A stretch of DNA of 64,000 bases from Clitoria ternatea. Taxonomy: Eukaryota; Streptophyta; Magnoliopsida; Fabales; Fabaceae. The notes beneath the pieces were generated by a model. That model ran no database searches, was not told the DNA's origin, and saw only the letters and a program-made list of their open reading frames with translations. The stretch is from NCBI GenBank assembly GCA_037962975.1, contig CM075673.1:163762667-163826666 (forward strand), given 5' to 3'. This document shows, piece by piece, positions 13,889 to 25,863 of this stretch; position 1 is the first letter of the stretch, and each line of letters opens with the position of its first letter. The translations under genes and the position numbers were made by a program.

Positions 13889-15329
13889 TGTTAGTCCTTA
13901 AATTTACAATAAATCTTTTAATAAAAATTTCATAAAAATAATAAAAATTTGGTTAAATTGTTAGAAAATTAGGTTTTTAATTCAATAAATAGATGTTGTT
14001 GGAAATAATCTGCCCTTGATCAATTTTCTCAAGTTTTGCAGTGAAAAAGTAAAGAATTTAAGAGAAAATTGAAGAACCGGAGAAGCTGACGCGTAGCATC
14101 AACACCACGCGTAGCGTGGGTACTTCTGATGCTGACGCTACGCGTCACAGCCACGCGTAGCGTCAGAGCTGCGTGGACTTCACAGCCAAGCTGGCCAAGC
14201 ACTCACCTAGTGACCCATTATTGGCCACTCCACTCAGCACAAATGGCCAAAACGCAGTGGAGACAGGGATACATGGCCAAGCATGATTGAATAAAATATT
14301 CCAAGGTGGCCACTACCAGCTGCGTTAATGGAGGCTGAGTCAGGGGATTGACGCGTAACGTCACACTGACGCGTAGCGTCAACACCCTTGCTCAGCCCTA
14401 TAAATAGGGCCATCCAACACCATTCTAAGCATCCCATTCTCTACATTCAGAGTTCTTTTCTCTCTTATATACTCAAGTTTTGAGTATTTCTTTTAGAGTT
14501 TGTAGTTCTAGAATAGTTTTCTAGATACTTGAGAGTGTTGTGGTGTATTGTGATCGTTGTATCGTGAAGTTTCCATCGTCTTCATAATGTCAACCTCTGT
14601 AAGTGTTGTTTTTACTTTTATTATGTGTAACTAATCTGTTTATGTTGGAATTGGTGAACTAATCTATTGAGTATAATATTGTGAATTCGACCTCTGCATG
14701 TTTATGATTCAAGTCCATGATAGTATTTCAATCTTTTATTAATATGAACGTCAAACGGGAGAATGATTATTCATGTCGTATTGAAACTTGTTTTGATGAA
14801 AGTAAAAGTTGGAATACCCTTGGTATCTCAATTCTATAGGGGTTGTTAACCATTGTTGCCATAAGGCCAGGACTTAATGCAAGTTTTTACTGAGAAAGCT
14901 CACGAGGGATCGGACTTTACGGTGAATTCTTAGAATTTATATCATGAGGGATCGGTTATAATGAATTTATGCTGCAATGACATGAAACTTGATGATTAAA
15001 TATGCATGTCTTGAGTTCCTCATTGTTATTCTAGATTAGGGATCCAATTTCCAACATAATTTGTCTATCTGTGTTTATCTCAAGTATCTTACCTATTCTA
15101 GATTGTAACTTAACTTTTTAGATAGATTTTTATTTTCTTTTTATCTCATGAACAATTCAACCATGCTATCCTGTGAGTACTGTATAAATTGTATATAAAC
15201 CATTCTTTTGTCTATAAGTTTCTTTACATTTACCATAGTGACTAGGAAATTACTGTTATTATTGGACTTTCAATCCCAGTAGAACGATGTCTAAATTTTG
15301 AAAACTACAAACGATTGATGCGCTTGCCA
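13889..15329 (+). mobile_element. Athila/Calypso-like LTR
   Basis: Begins TGTTAGTCC immediately after the broken RT and probably ends near ...GCGCTTGCCA at 15329, giving about 1.44 kb, a normal size for an Athila-lineage LTR. It has a clear promoter: a CTATAAATAGGGCC TATA box at about 14398-14411 followed by a CT-rich leader. Upstream of the TATA box, 14090-14385 carries a cluster of CpG-rich ACGCGTAGCGTC-like words in both orientations. No matching 5-bp duplication was found at the two ends, so the right boundary and the lineage are inferred. Confidence 0.6.
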
Positions 15330-15485
15330 ATTAATGACTCGGTAGTAAACACAAATAGTTAAGCATAAACAACCATCATATTAAACACAAACAGATGCTA
15401 TGAGGACGCAATACCCAGAATTGTTCCACTGAGGGGTGCGTTATATTAAATTTCGAGGATGAAATTTTTATTAAGGTGGGAGAAT
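15330..15485 (+). mobile_element. 3' tail of a gypsy internal region with polypurine tract
   Basis: The last bases before the LTR at 15486 read as a typical gypsy pol C-terminus (AATTTCGAGGATGAAAT...) followed by a purine-rich tract, AAGGTGGGAGAAT, directly abutting the LTR start. This marks the following LTR as a 3' LTR whose internal region has been lost or replaced on its left side. Confidence 0.65.
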
Positions 15486-15654
15486 TGTAACATCCCAAAA
15501 AAAAAATTCATTCTCATGTATAATCGTTTTTATTTAGATCATTAATGATATTATCTATTATATTAACTTTTTACATGAGTTTGGCTGTGAATCGAAACTT
15601 CTTTTTGATTCGTTCAAATAGCTTTCTTTAATATTAACCTCTGGTAGCGTTCTG

Positions 15655-16960
15655 ATTGGGAGATTACCGAGTGAAGTACTTTCGAATAAGATATTCCGAG
15701 TGAATCATGTCTGAGATAAGATCTTCCGAGTGAAGAAAGGGATCTGATTTCGAGTGAGGTATGACCGAGAGAACTTCGAGTGAAGGAAGGTTAAGATGTT
15801 TCCGAGCGAGCCATGACCGAGAGAACCACTTCCGAGTGAAGGGAGTCTTGGCCTCGGAGACATTTCTGAGTGAAGCGTGTCCGAGAGAACCACTTCCGAG
15901 TGAAAAGGGCTCTGACTTCGAATGAGCACCTTTCAGGCAAAGACGCTTCCAAGTTCTATACTTCCGAATGAAACGTCTCCGAGTGACTCGTCTCCGAGTG
16001 ACTCGTCTCTGAGTGACTCGTTTCCGAATGAACCGTCTCCGAGTGACTCATTTCCGAATGAAACGTCTCCGAGTGAAACGTTTCCGAGAGAAGTACTTCT
16101 GAACGAAGAAAAGCTTTGATTTTGAATGAGTACTTCTCAGGCTGAGATATTCCCGAGTGGGGTATCTCCGACTTAAATACAACTTTCCCGAGTGGGGTGT
16201 CCCCTAGTGCGACACTCCTGTGTGGGATGGTACCGAGTGAGACATTTCCAAGTGGATGACACCAAGTGAGACCTTTCCGATTCCCGCGTGATATGTCACC
16301 GATTGAGACTACCGAGTGAGTCATTTCCAGGGGAAGTACTTCTGGAACAGAGAAAGACTTTGACTTCGAATGAATATGTTTCCGAGTGAAAAGTTCCCGA
16401 GGGAAGTAAATATCCGAGTGGTGAACCCCTTCATTTTATTCGTGCTCAGGTGTCATAAAGATTGCCTAGAGCCTGTGCTCGGGTCATATTCAAAGTTGAC
16501 AAGAGCTTGTGCTCGGATTCGTCTTCGAGACTGCCTTCGACTCCGAGTGATATTCCCAAGTGGAAAGATTTCTGAGAGAGGACTGAACTTCGACTCCGAA
16601 TGATCTTTCGGTTGTAAGATTTCCGAGTGACGCACTTCCGAGAGAAATACTTTCGAGTGAAGAAAGGATTTGACTTCGAGTAAAGTATTTTTCGAGCAAA
16701 AATATATCCAAGTAGAGAAATTCTGAGTGAATCAATTCTGAACAAAAAAATGGCTGATTTTGAACGAGCACTTTTCAGGCAGCTATATCCGAGTGAGATA
16801 TTTCTGAATGAGGTGCCTCCGAGTGAGACATTTTTGAGTGGGTCACTCACTCGGAAAGAAAAGCTATGACTGAGTGTTTCAAGCAGAAACATTTCCGAGC
16901 GAATTCCCTTCCGAGTGGAGCAATTTTGAACGAAAAGAGGCTCTGATAAATTCTTCTCGG
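15655..16960. repeat. Degenerate CCGAGTGA repeat block
   Basis: About 1.3 kb is built from words of the type TTCCGAGTGA, separated by short variable spacers. The most regular part, about 15965-16090, has a 15-bp period (TCTCCGAGTGACTCG). Because 15 is a multiple of 3, open frames with pentapeptide repeats appear on both strands (15922-16119 plus, 15956-16324 minus); they are by-products. The block is absent from the homologous LTR at 34093, so it is an insertion or expansion specific to this copy. Confidence 0.85.
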
Positions 16961-18085
16961 AAAGAGATATGCCCAAAATACCAAACCAGTGTCAGAATTA
17001 ATATTTTACTCCAATTATATCATCTTGTACATATTTTAATATATTTACTTCAATCATACAAACTCCATTATGTAGGCGGCGGAAATGGTCAACAATACAG
17101 CTCATTTTCTTATCTAAAACCTCCATTATCACCACAATTAATGCACCTAACATCCCACTACAATCCAATTACGAAAAGCTTGTCCCCCACTTGTCTTTTG
17201 CATTATTAAATCGACACTACATCTCGTTCCTAAGTCTGAATTCTGAGAACAAACTAAAATTAGTAAAGTCTCTCTCTCATTTCCTTTTCTCCGTCAAGTC
17301 ACCTTTGATCTGAAGCTAGGACAATAAGAAGAGAACGTTTTTCAACCAATCTAAGATCCTCCATCAAGGTAAGAGGGGATAGGGTTGTGAATAAATATGG
17401 AATGGGTAGAATTGTATGCTATTCTAGGATTTTCTAGATTTATTTTTGTAGCTTGTTACTTAATTTTGAAGCTGAAAATGTGTGAATTTGACTCTGACTT
17501 CTTCATCAAAGTTGTAGATCTTTTCGTTATGTGAATTCTGAGACTTGGACCGACTGATTTGGATATGTATAGCATGAGTTATAGTCAAAATACTACACTA
17601 TGTCCGTTCTGGAATATTATGTTGCTGTTATAAATTTCTGAAATTTACCTATGATTTATTATGGATGAAAATGATATCTCCATGTGGGTAATGATTTATT
17701 TATGAATCATTGAGGGATTATTGATTATTATGGATATTATTGAGTGTCCTATGAATGTCATACAGTATGTTTATCTTTGTGATGAATAATTATGAATGAC
17801 TAAATTAATGTATACATGAATGCCTTGTGGTTTATTGAGATATGTTGTTGAACTGTAAATCCATGATTTTGAGAATTAATATATGTGATGTGTCCTTTGA
17901 GGACTTGTGATTTTCCAAGTGATTATGGAAGTATTGATATCATGGTATGTTAAATCGATAAAGAGAATTAAAGGCATTCATGCATCATAAGCATTTGGAC
18001 GCACCATGGAATTTAGGGGTTCCATGATTGCCGGCCCTGGTGGGGGGTTACTCTATGATGAGTTAAAGCCCTATTTTCACTAAGA

Positions 18086-18262
18086 GCCATGAAGTGTAGG
18101 GATTCATGGTTTATGCTAATTCCTACTTGTGTACTTCGGTACTTGAGAGCCATGAAGTGTAGGGATTCATGGTTTATGCTAATTCCTACTTGTGTACTTC
18201 GGTACTTGAGGGCCATGAAGGGTAGGGATTCATGGTTTATGCTAATTCCTACTTGTGTCTCT
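18086..18262 (+). repeat. 63-bp tandem repeat inside LTR, about 2.8 copies
   Basis: Units start at 18086, 18149 and 18212 with GCCATGAAG and carry GGATTCATGGTTTATGCTAA and TTGTGTACTTCGGTACTT. The homologous LTR at 34093 has a shorter, diverged version at about 36485-36595. The 63-bp length keeps reading frames open on both strands, which explains the ORFs here. Confidence 0.9.
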
Positions 18263-18781
18263 ATGAGACTTTTTACTGCAGTATTCCCACCAAACCAAAA
18301 TGGATCCAGCATGACATCATTTGACTAAATTAAAGATTATTAAATGTAAATGACCTTGTTTGGCATATTCATCATATCATTATGGTTTGTTGATTGTGTT
18401 TGTGCAATTTTACTTATTTTATATTTATTCTATATTCTGTCTCACTCTTACATTATTTTTACAGTGCATGCTACACAGAATGACGAGTGGTGCAATTAAT
18501 GAAGCTTTTATGTTATATTGCTTGGGTGTTGACTTCAATTGAGATTTAATGTGTTGTAATAATATTATTATGTACCTTGTACTGTAATCTTCTTTATCGT
18601 TTTCGCTATATAAATGTATTATGTTTTATTCGTCCACGACTAGTATGCATGATAATATTCCGCATTTATCAATTTTTACGTGACCTCAGAATTTAAATTA
18701 CGAATTTCAAAATGATTATTTAAACGCGAAAAATTTATTTCGAAAATTTAGGTTAATATATTATGAAAGTTAGGTGTCACA

Positions 18782-19975
18782 GAGAGTGACCCCTAATGAC
18801 CCTGGGGTGAGGAAGAAACTATAGAAGGAAATTGTCAACTTCACCATCGTCAATGACATGGTATACAAGAGAAGTCTCACCCATCAACTTCTGTAGTGTT
18901 TGGAACTTGAAGAAGTGGATTATGTTATAGCTTAAGTCCATGAAGGAAGTTGTGGCAACTATCTCAAAGGATGGAGTCTTATAAAAAACTGTTGAGAATG
19001 GGGTATTGGTGGCCTTCAATAAGAGCCGATGCCATGAATTATGTGAAGAAATGCAAAGCATGTCAGAAGTACGCAAATTTCCACAACGCTTCACCCAAAG
19101 AGCTCTTCAACTTGTCTATACCTTGTCTATTTCCAATGGGGATCGACATTCCTTGGGCCTTTCCCACAAGCACTAGGGGGAATCAAATACCTTTTTGGCG
19201 TAGCAGATTATTTTACCTAGTGGATTGAGGTATCCCTCGTGTCTATAATAACATCAGCTAGAGCAAGAAAGTTCGTCTACCAGAATATCATTACTCAGTT
19301 TGGGATCCCAAATTGTATTATTACTAACAATGGCACCCAGTTTACCGACAAGAAATTCCAAGCTCTCTTGGTCGATTTAAAAATTCAACAGGTTTTCTCT
19401 TTAGTAGAGCATCCTCAGACTAATGACCAAACCGATGTGGCTATCAGAGAGATTTTAAAAGGTTTAAAATGTACATTGGATAAGGCTAAAAGAAGATGGG
19501 CAGAAGAGATAAACCATGTCCTATGGGCCTACAAAAAACCCTACACTCACCCATAAATGAAACACCTTTTAAGCTAACTTATGAAGCAGAAGCAATGATT
19601 CCCATGGAAACTGGTCAACCTAGTTGGAGAATATAGAATGCCTTCGCGGAAATAAATAGTGACGCATTGAGAAAGGAGCAAAGGATGCAACGTTCCTCTA
19701 AGATCAAGCCACTAAGGAAAGAACAACATCCTAGTATAACAAAAGGGTCATTCCAAGAATTTTTAATGCAAGCGACCTCGTCCTCAAATGAGCAAACATT
19801 GGAAACAAAAATGCCAGCCAAAGGAAGTTAGCTCTGAACTAGGAAGGGCCATACGGAGCAAAAGTGTGGAAAAAAGAAGGACTTACAAGTTGGAACACAG
19901 ATAAGACTGAGATCCCAAGGAATTGGGACATCTGTAATCTTTGAATTTTTATAGTTAAGACCTACATGTAACGAT
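18782..19975 (+). pseudogene. Decayed Ty3/gypsy integrase, right part of the 11.7 kb element
   Basis: Continues the element broken at 13888. At 18950-19228 is the zinc-binding H2C2 region with GYWWPSIRADAMNYVKKCKAC. At 19239-19556 is the integrase core with ITNNGTQFTDKKF, where the usual TDNGTQF has become TNNGTQF so a catalytic Asp is lost, and VEHPQTNDQ. Remains of the C-terminal domain (WEGPY-like region) reach about 19945. Stops and frameshifts show it is inactive. RNase H is missing between the two parts, so DNA was deleted when or after the LTRs inserted. Confidence 0.87.
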
Positions 19976-20084
19976 GTGTACTCTTTCCTACTCCAAGGGT
20001 TTTATCCCACAAGGTTTTCCTTTGGAAATGTTTTAATGAGACACACCTCGATATCAATGAATTAACACTTCCTCCTTGATGAAA

Positions 20085-20280
20085 TTTCTTAGATCAAGCT
20101 CATCCCATTTAAGCAGCTATGATTGATCATGATTATTCTTTAAAATTAAGCTTCCCTTAGTTAGTGGTTATGATTGATCAAGCTTTTTTCAAAAATCAAG
20201 CTTGTTCTAGTTAATGGTTATAACTGATTAAGTTTTGTTTTTAAAAAACAAGCTCGTTCAAGTACTTGTTATACACAATT
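20085..20280 (+). repeat. Short degenerate tandem repeat in gypsy 3' region
   Basis: Three diverged copies of a roughly 60-bp unit containing 'tatgattgatcaagctt' and 'aagcttgttctagtta' words follow the integrase remnant. Their position matches the repeat-rich 3' untranslated region known from Tat-lineage elements. Confidence 0.55.
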
Positions 20281-21290
20281 ATAAAGTCGGGAAAAAAATG
20301 AGAATCAAAGAAACAAACAAAAATTCATCAACTACCTATTCATGAAACTTTAAGAAAAGTAAGTGTAAATTTAAATCGGAACTTTTGAAACCCCTTAAAT
20401 TTCAACCAACTTTGACAAAATTTAATAATTTTTTGGGTGATTCTTTATCTTAATATACGAAACAATAAAGTTTCAAGTAATTAAATTATTTAAGTATGTT
20501 TTTAGAGGATTTAAATTCTACCGTATATATATTAAATGTCTTGTTATAAGAGATAAAATTTACTTTAATAATTTTTACTTTCAAAAAATTTATGAAAATT
20601 CTTATCATCATAATTTTGATGAATGACACAAATTACATTCATTTAATGTAACTACAACCATAAAGTTTATAATAGAGGAAATAAGTTCTATATAGAATAG
20701 AATGTGAAATTCACATTATAAGATTCTAATGAATGTATGAGAAATTACCTAATCGTAACAACCTCTCACAAAATGAAAAGATCATAATAACATGACCAAT
20801 CAAGGAAGTAATTAATAATAGGATTAGTGGTAGACAACAAGAAATGAAATGGCCCCACTTAACTTTAATTGTTTGAATAAAAAACAAAGGTTTGGGGAGG
20901 AGGAAAGTAGTATCCAACTTCTGAGTCATGAATGGATCTCCACGGAGACGTAATGGAGTGGAAAACGTGTGGCATGATCTCTGCATTTCTTCCAGAAGCC
21001 CACCCACCCAAAATCTCAAGCTTTCAATCAATCCAAACCAAAAAATTAACTCCTTAAACCCTCATTTTCTTCTAGATACATACAAATAAGTTTCACATCA
21101 CTGTTTATTAATATTAGTCTTTTTCATTATGTCTCAATATATAATAACAACAATCATATGTTCCCTAATACTTTCCAAGAAACCCCCTATCTTGGAGTTT
21201 TGCAACTCTTCAAAGGCTCTCTAAATTCTCCATTGCTCCTCCTCCTACAGCTCTTAAATCCTAGAGGGATTTTGAAACCAAAATTTTTTG
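20281..21290. other. Intergenic DNA and promoter of the cysteine-rich peptide gene
   Basis: AT-rich spacer. A TATATAATA box at about 21139-21147 lies about 150 bases before the ATG at 21295 and is the best promoter candidate. A minus ORF at 20726-21031 shows no recognisable features and was not called. Confidence 0.5.
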
Positions 21291-21294
21291 TGAC

Positions 21295-21664
21295 ATGGGT
21301 ATGAACAAGCCTCTGGTGTTGGTGTTTTTAGTAATCTGGGTTGCTTCATTTGGAGACAATCTTTGTGTTGTTGAAGGAAGGACACTTTCCTTAATATCTC
21401 ATCAAGGTTAGCAAAAGCTTAAGAGTTACCCTAAACTTTAGAATTAGTCTTCCTATGATTATATATTTTTCTTGTTTTTTTTCCCATATGCTATGATGGC
21501 TGCTAATTTTGTGTGATGAAATTGCAGGGTACTCGAAGATTTTTGCCACACTTGGAATTGTTTGCAAGTGTTGTGATGGGGTTGGAGGTGCCTGCACAAG
21601 CACATGGACAGAGTCTTGCTCTAACCTCCAATGTTCCCCTTGGAAATCAGTCACATTAAAATAG
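21295..21664 (+). CDS. Secreted six-cysteine peptide, two exons
   Basis: Exon 1 is 21295-21406 and exon 2 is 21528-21664, joined across a GT-AG intron (CAAG|GTTAGC...TTGCAG|GG) that splits a Gly codon; the product is 82 aa. Residues 1-28 form a signal peptide (LVLVFLVIW core, likely cut after VVEG). The mature part is about 54 aa with six Cys at residues 50, 52, 53, 60, 68 and 73 in the pattern C-x-CC-x6-C-x7-C-x4-C, inside CKCCDGVGGAC and CSNLQCSPWKS. This looks like a disulfide-folded apoplastic peptide. I recall similar uncharacterised proteins with CKCCDG and CxPWK blocks in other dicots but know no function. It is not an obvious defensin, EPF-like or RALF peptide. The reverse ORF at 21391-21654 is a shadow. 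Confidence 0.82.
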
Positions 21665-24510
21665 TCCCCTAGTTTATTTTGTTTTTGTTTTTTCTAGGTT
21701 TTGTCTGCTGTACATCAAGTTTAAGAAATATTATAGTAGTTAACCGTTCACCTCATTTGCATTTTGGGTATTGTAAATTTTTAGTATTATCCTGAGTGAA
21801 CTATGGGACATATGTGTGAATATAGCAGTAATAAGGTGTTTACCACACCACACATGATGAGTTAATTAGAAGAGAGTGGTTGAATTCACAATTTATATCT
21901 TAAAAAGATAAATGGGAAGGAGGGAAGAATGATATTTTACTGGTAATCAGAAAATGAATTTGCATAAATGAAGTTATCTAATATTTAATATTAATCATAC
22001 ATATTATTTGAAGTTGGTGAAACTCTTATAAACCAATGGAATAAAAAAATCTTTTGGTCAACTCAATTTGACAAAAGAGACTTCTACTTATCAACATAAA
22101 TGAATTTGAACAAATTTATAAACAAATATGGTATTTTAATTGTGTGAAATGGTTAACAGAATTAACTGATTAAATAAGTTGTTTGAGTTATTGTGATTCT
22201 TTATGACTTATTCCTGTTTAAAAAATAAATATATTAAATGGAAACAGAAGGTTTGAGTTAGGGTTCTGCCATAACTGTTAAAAGACAAATTAATTGAATT
22301 GCCAAAATTGATGGAAGCTGGCTAATACTGAAATGAAATGACATTTTTAATTGATGAAGGAGAAAGGGATTACATAAACTCTCTTCTTTTGTAATTGAGA
22401 AAGATGGGGACATCTCTTTTCCACATCTTATTGTGGATGTATAATTTATTTTGTGGGGCTTATCAAAAGAAAAAAGGATCACATAAACTATTTTTTGGTC
22501 AATGATTAGATAAACCTATTTTTTGGGTAAGGGGATTTTTTTTATTATTGAAGGCAAGAGGATTAGATAAACTTTTTTTTTGTGAAAGGATTAGATAAAC
22601 TTTTTTTTTTTGTGAATATAATATATTTCATTAAGAATGAAACATTGGGCCAAAAGCTCAGAGAAAACAATACACTAGGCCAAGCTAAAGGGGCTATATT
22701 GCACAAGCCACATTGCACAAGCCTACTTGTTCTACGGATTTGAGACAAAAGATTACAATCACAATAAAGAGATAATCCTTTGCAACATCTTGGGTTTAGT
22801 GCTCTATGGAGAAGAAAACCCAGCTATGGTGGAACCAAATGAAGAGAAAGGGTAACAAAAGGGAAAGAGACAAGGGTAACAAAAGGGAAAGAGGCCTTGG
22901 GCCCATTTCAGCTAAAGATACCAAAAATAAATTCCTTAGACATAATTTTCCAATTTTGCATCCAAACAGGCTTTTGGGCTATTCGCTTTGGTCTGCCAAG
23001 GCCCAAAGTTGGATTTCTGTGACTAACATCTGTGTATTTTTGTTTTGCATTTCCTTTTATTTTTTAGCGCTTTTGAGACAAGTGAATAAAGAAACATAAA
23101 AATAGCTATGTACATTACTGATTTGTTAATTTTAAAGTAACAAATTTGTCTATACTCAACTCTTTCCTTCTTTTCAAAAACAAGGAAAGAAAAATATTTT
23201 TTCTATTTTTGCATGCTCAAAGAAATTTTCGACAAATATTGAGAAATTTTCAACTCTACTACTACCCTTCCTCTTTCCAACTATTACTACTTACATTTGA
23301 GTTGCTCCTACTATTATCACTACTATTACTTGTGCTTGAGCTACTACTTCTACTTCTCCCCCTCTTCTTCCTTGTGCTTCAGGTGCTACTCCTACCATTA
23401 CTTGTGCTTGAGCTACTACAACTACTACTATTTACATTGAGTTTCAAAATTGATATCGTACTAACGTGCACGATCTTACCCATATGAAGCAAAACTCATT
23501 TAGTTACAATCTAGACTTTGTGGACACTCTTGAACTGATTGTCTAAATCTCAAGAAGACCCAGAGCAGAATCCAATATTGATATTGTACTATGAAATGTT
23601 TAATAAAGATATGTCAAATAATAAATATTATTATGCTTGATATATATGTATTATAATATTTTTAAATGTATTTATTATTATATAATTTTAAATATTAATA
23701 TATTCATTAAATAGTAATATATTTAATAATAAATATATATTTATTAAATATTAATATATTATCAGTAATAAATATATTTATTAAATGTTTTGTATTACTG
23801 AATATTAAAAAATTAATGAAAATATTAAACTTTTAAATAATAATTATTTTTATTAATTGAGGTATATTTTTAAACAATAAATTATAAACAAAATTACATG
23901 TTAAGAAATATAATAACAATAAAAAATAGGTTCAAACACTATTCATTTTGGTATTTTTTTTTACAAGCAAACTTTATTTTATTTAATCAAGTTTATTTTT
24001 ACTGTATTTCATGTTAACCAAACATAAATCACTAATTCTTAACCAAATTTTATAATAATACATCCAAACATAAATCATACTTATCCAAACCAAATACACT
24101 TAACTAAGTTTTCAAAACTCTATTTCCCCTAATTAAGTTTCCTTAACAATTAAACGATTTAGTTAATTTATTATTATCCATTTGGTGGTCGTGGCATGAA
24201 AAGGTTGGTATTTGATTCAAGGTCTCACGCCCAAGGGCTCAACTGATACATGTGGCTCAAATTTGTTCCATGTTAAACTCAACACATTGACTATAACTGA
24301 AAAATTAAAAAACTAACACAGAGACAGAAAAAGAAAAAAAAGAAAAATACAAAACAAGAAACGAAGACACTGTAAGAAAGACTCTCTTCTGAATCTCTGA
24401 GAGTTGAAAGGCAAAAGAAACCAAATTCCAAGTTTGATTTTCTCATTGTTTTTTGAAAAAAAGAAGCAGAAAAGTTAAAAAGTTGAAACTTTCTTACATC
24501 ACATGCCATC
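21665..24510. other. Intergenic DNA with a LINE-like tail and low-complexity blocks
   Basis: No host gene is seen. Notable parts are a LINE-like 3' end (22599-22745), a tandem 'gggtaacaaaagggaaagag' duplication (about 22850-22892), a CTA/CTT-rich block (about 23265-23440) that yields a meaningless Leu-rich ORF, and an extremely AT-rich block of TTTATTAAATATTAATA-like words (about 23590-23910). Confidence 0.5.
22599..22745 (-). mobile_element. Probable LINE 3' end (poly-A tail as poly-T)
   Basis: On the minus strand the text runs ...GTTTTCTCTGAGCTTTTGGCCC...TTAATGAAATATATT...AAAAAAAAA, the usual finish of plant L1-type elements: a pyrimidine- and TTTGG-rich 3' untranslated region and then poly-A. 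Only the tail is present, as expected from 5' truncation. Exact ends and target duplication are not resolved. Confidence 0.45.
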
Positions 24511-24518
24511 TTTTGTGC

Positions 24519-24530
24519 CTTATAAAATGG
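24519..24530 (+). promoter_or_regulatory. TATA box of the SIS-like gene
   Basis: CTTATAAAATGG lies about 285 bases before the ATG at 24815 and is followed by a CT-rich leader, suggesting a 5' untranslated region of about 250 bases. Confidence 0.55.
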
Positions 24531-24814
24531 GAGTGGAGAAACAGTTTCATTTGAAAAACACATTTTTTTTCTTTCTCTTCTCTTACGTTCTCTCTACTTA
24601 GTATTATTACCTTGCCGTTTGTTCTGTTTGTTCCCGAGAATAATAATAAAAAATAAAGAACGTTATTCGGTTTTTCGACTTTCTCATGCGGTGGTTAGTG
24701 TATTCTTGTGGGGTTGTTTATGTATAAAAAAAGACTCTCACTTTTGGGTTTGAAACAGTGACTTTGATACCCCCAAAAAAAAAAAGTTTTAGTTTTTGGT
24801 AGGAAAAGAGAAGA

Positions 24815-25827
24815 ATGGAAGGAATTAAGCAAAAGGGTACTTGTTCTTCATTCACTTCTGAACTCTTTGGACCCAAAGAGTCTTTTCACCCTTCTTCTTC
24901 TGTTGGGATTTTTGGGTCTATCTTTTCTCCTCCTTCGTCTAAGGTGATCATGTTTTTCATTTTACACCTTTTTCTTAATCATTTTGCTCTGAGATTTTAT
25001 TTTTCATTTTGTCGGCATTTCATGGTTTTGTTGAGACTCAATAATGGGCATTAATTTAAGTAGCTGCTGAAGTTCTTCTTTGGAAATTGGAACCTTAATT
25101 TGGTTGCAGCCATATAACATGTTGATTGCATACTTGAGAGTTATGTTAAAACGGTGGTGAGAATTTTTCTTCTTCTTATTTTGATTTTATGGGGTTTCAT
25201 TGATTCAATTTCAGGTGTTTGGGAGAGAGTCTCTGCGCTCTGAAACGAGTGGAAAATTTACCAATGAGACGTGGAGCTCCAAAAGTGGTATTCATGGTAC
25301 GATACTCTGTTTTTAACACCTCGTTTTATCGACTTTGAAAGTATTTACATCGGCTTCTAAATCCTATTTAACTAAAAAGAGAAAAATGATATCAATCATG
25401 TTTTCTTAATCACGTCTCAATTTTTTTTATTATATTACATTAATTCTTTTATTTAACATATTTCACCCTCATTTAAGTGCTAATAAAAAAGAAAATGTAA
25501 TTATTAATGTTTTAAAATTTTAAATAAATAATTAAATAGAATTAAGATTTATTTTTGTCTCTGCACAGTTAAATAAGAATGAAGGGATTTAATGAATATT
25601 TTAAAAATATAACCAACATTATACTTCTTAATGTTATTAAATATTTATCGACTAAATATATTCTCTTGTATGTATCAAGACAACTAATAATTTAATAAAG
25701 AATATTAATGATATTTTAGTAAATTATATCGATTATTTGATATAATTAATACAACTAATTACCTTCAATCAACATTTTTAATATGTATGAAATTAATTAT
25801 TTTTATTTATATTTAAGATCAAAGGTA

Positions 25828-25863
<36 letters not shown>

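Larger units (their letters stand above)
15486..18781 (+). mobile_element. Large gypsy 3' LTR (family shared with 34093-37119)
   Basis: Starts TGTAACATCC and ends GTGTCACA. It is homologous to the solo LTR at 34093-37119 in its first 100 bases and from about 16960 onward, down to the last bases. At 3.3 kb it is long for an LTR because it contains a private block of CCGAGTGA-type repeats (15655-16960) and a 63-bp tandem repeat (18086-18260). It sits inside an older gypsy pol, which resumes at 18782. ORFs within it (for example 18089-18328, 18360-18542) follow the repeats or are chance and are not genes. Confidence 0.8.

Noticed and set aside
15922..16976. Ser-rich ORFs with SHSET and SPSDS pentapeptide repeats
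   Set aside because: They arise from the 15-bp CCGAGTGA repeat inside an LTR and occur on both strands; no gene structure.
18089..18542. ORFs at 18089-18328 and 18360-18542, with a matching ORF at 36689-36871
   Set aside because: They are in homologous parts of two LTRs; the first follows a 63-bp repeat and the conserved one shows no domain. LTR conservation explains them.
22806..23099. 97-aa Lys/Arg-rich ORF
   Set aside because: Includes a short tandem duplication and no known domain, next to a LINE-like tail; treated as non-coding.
23146..23487. Leu-rich 113-aa ORF resembling a membrane protein
   Set aside because: It is translation of a CTA/CTT-rich low-complexity block with no promoter or conserved motif.
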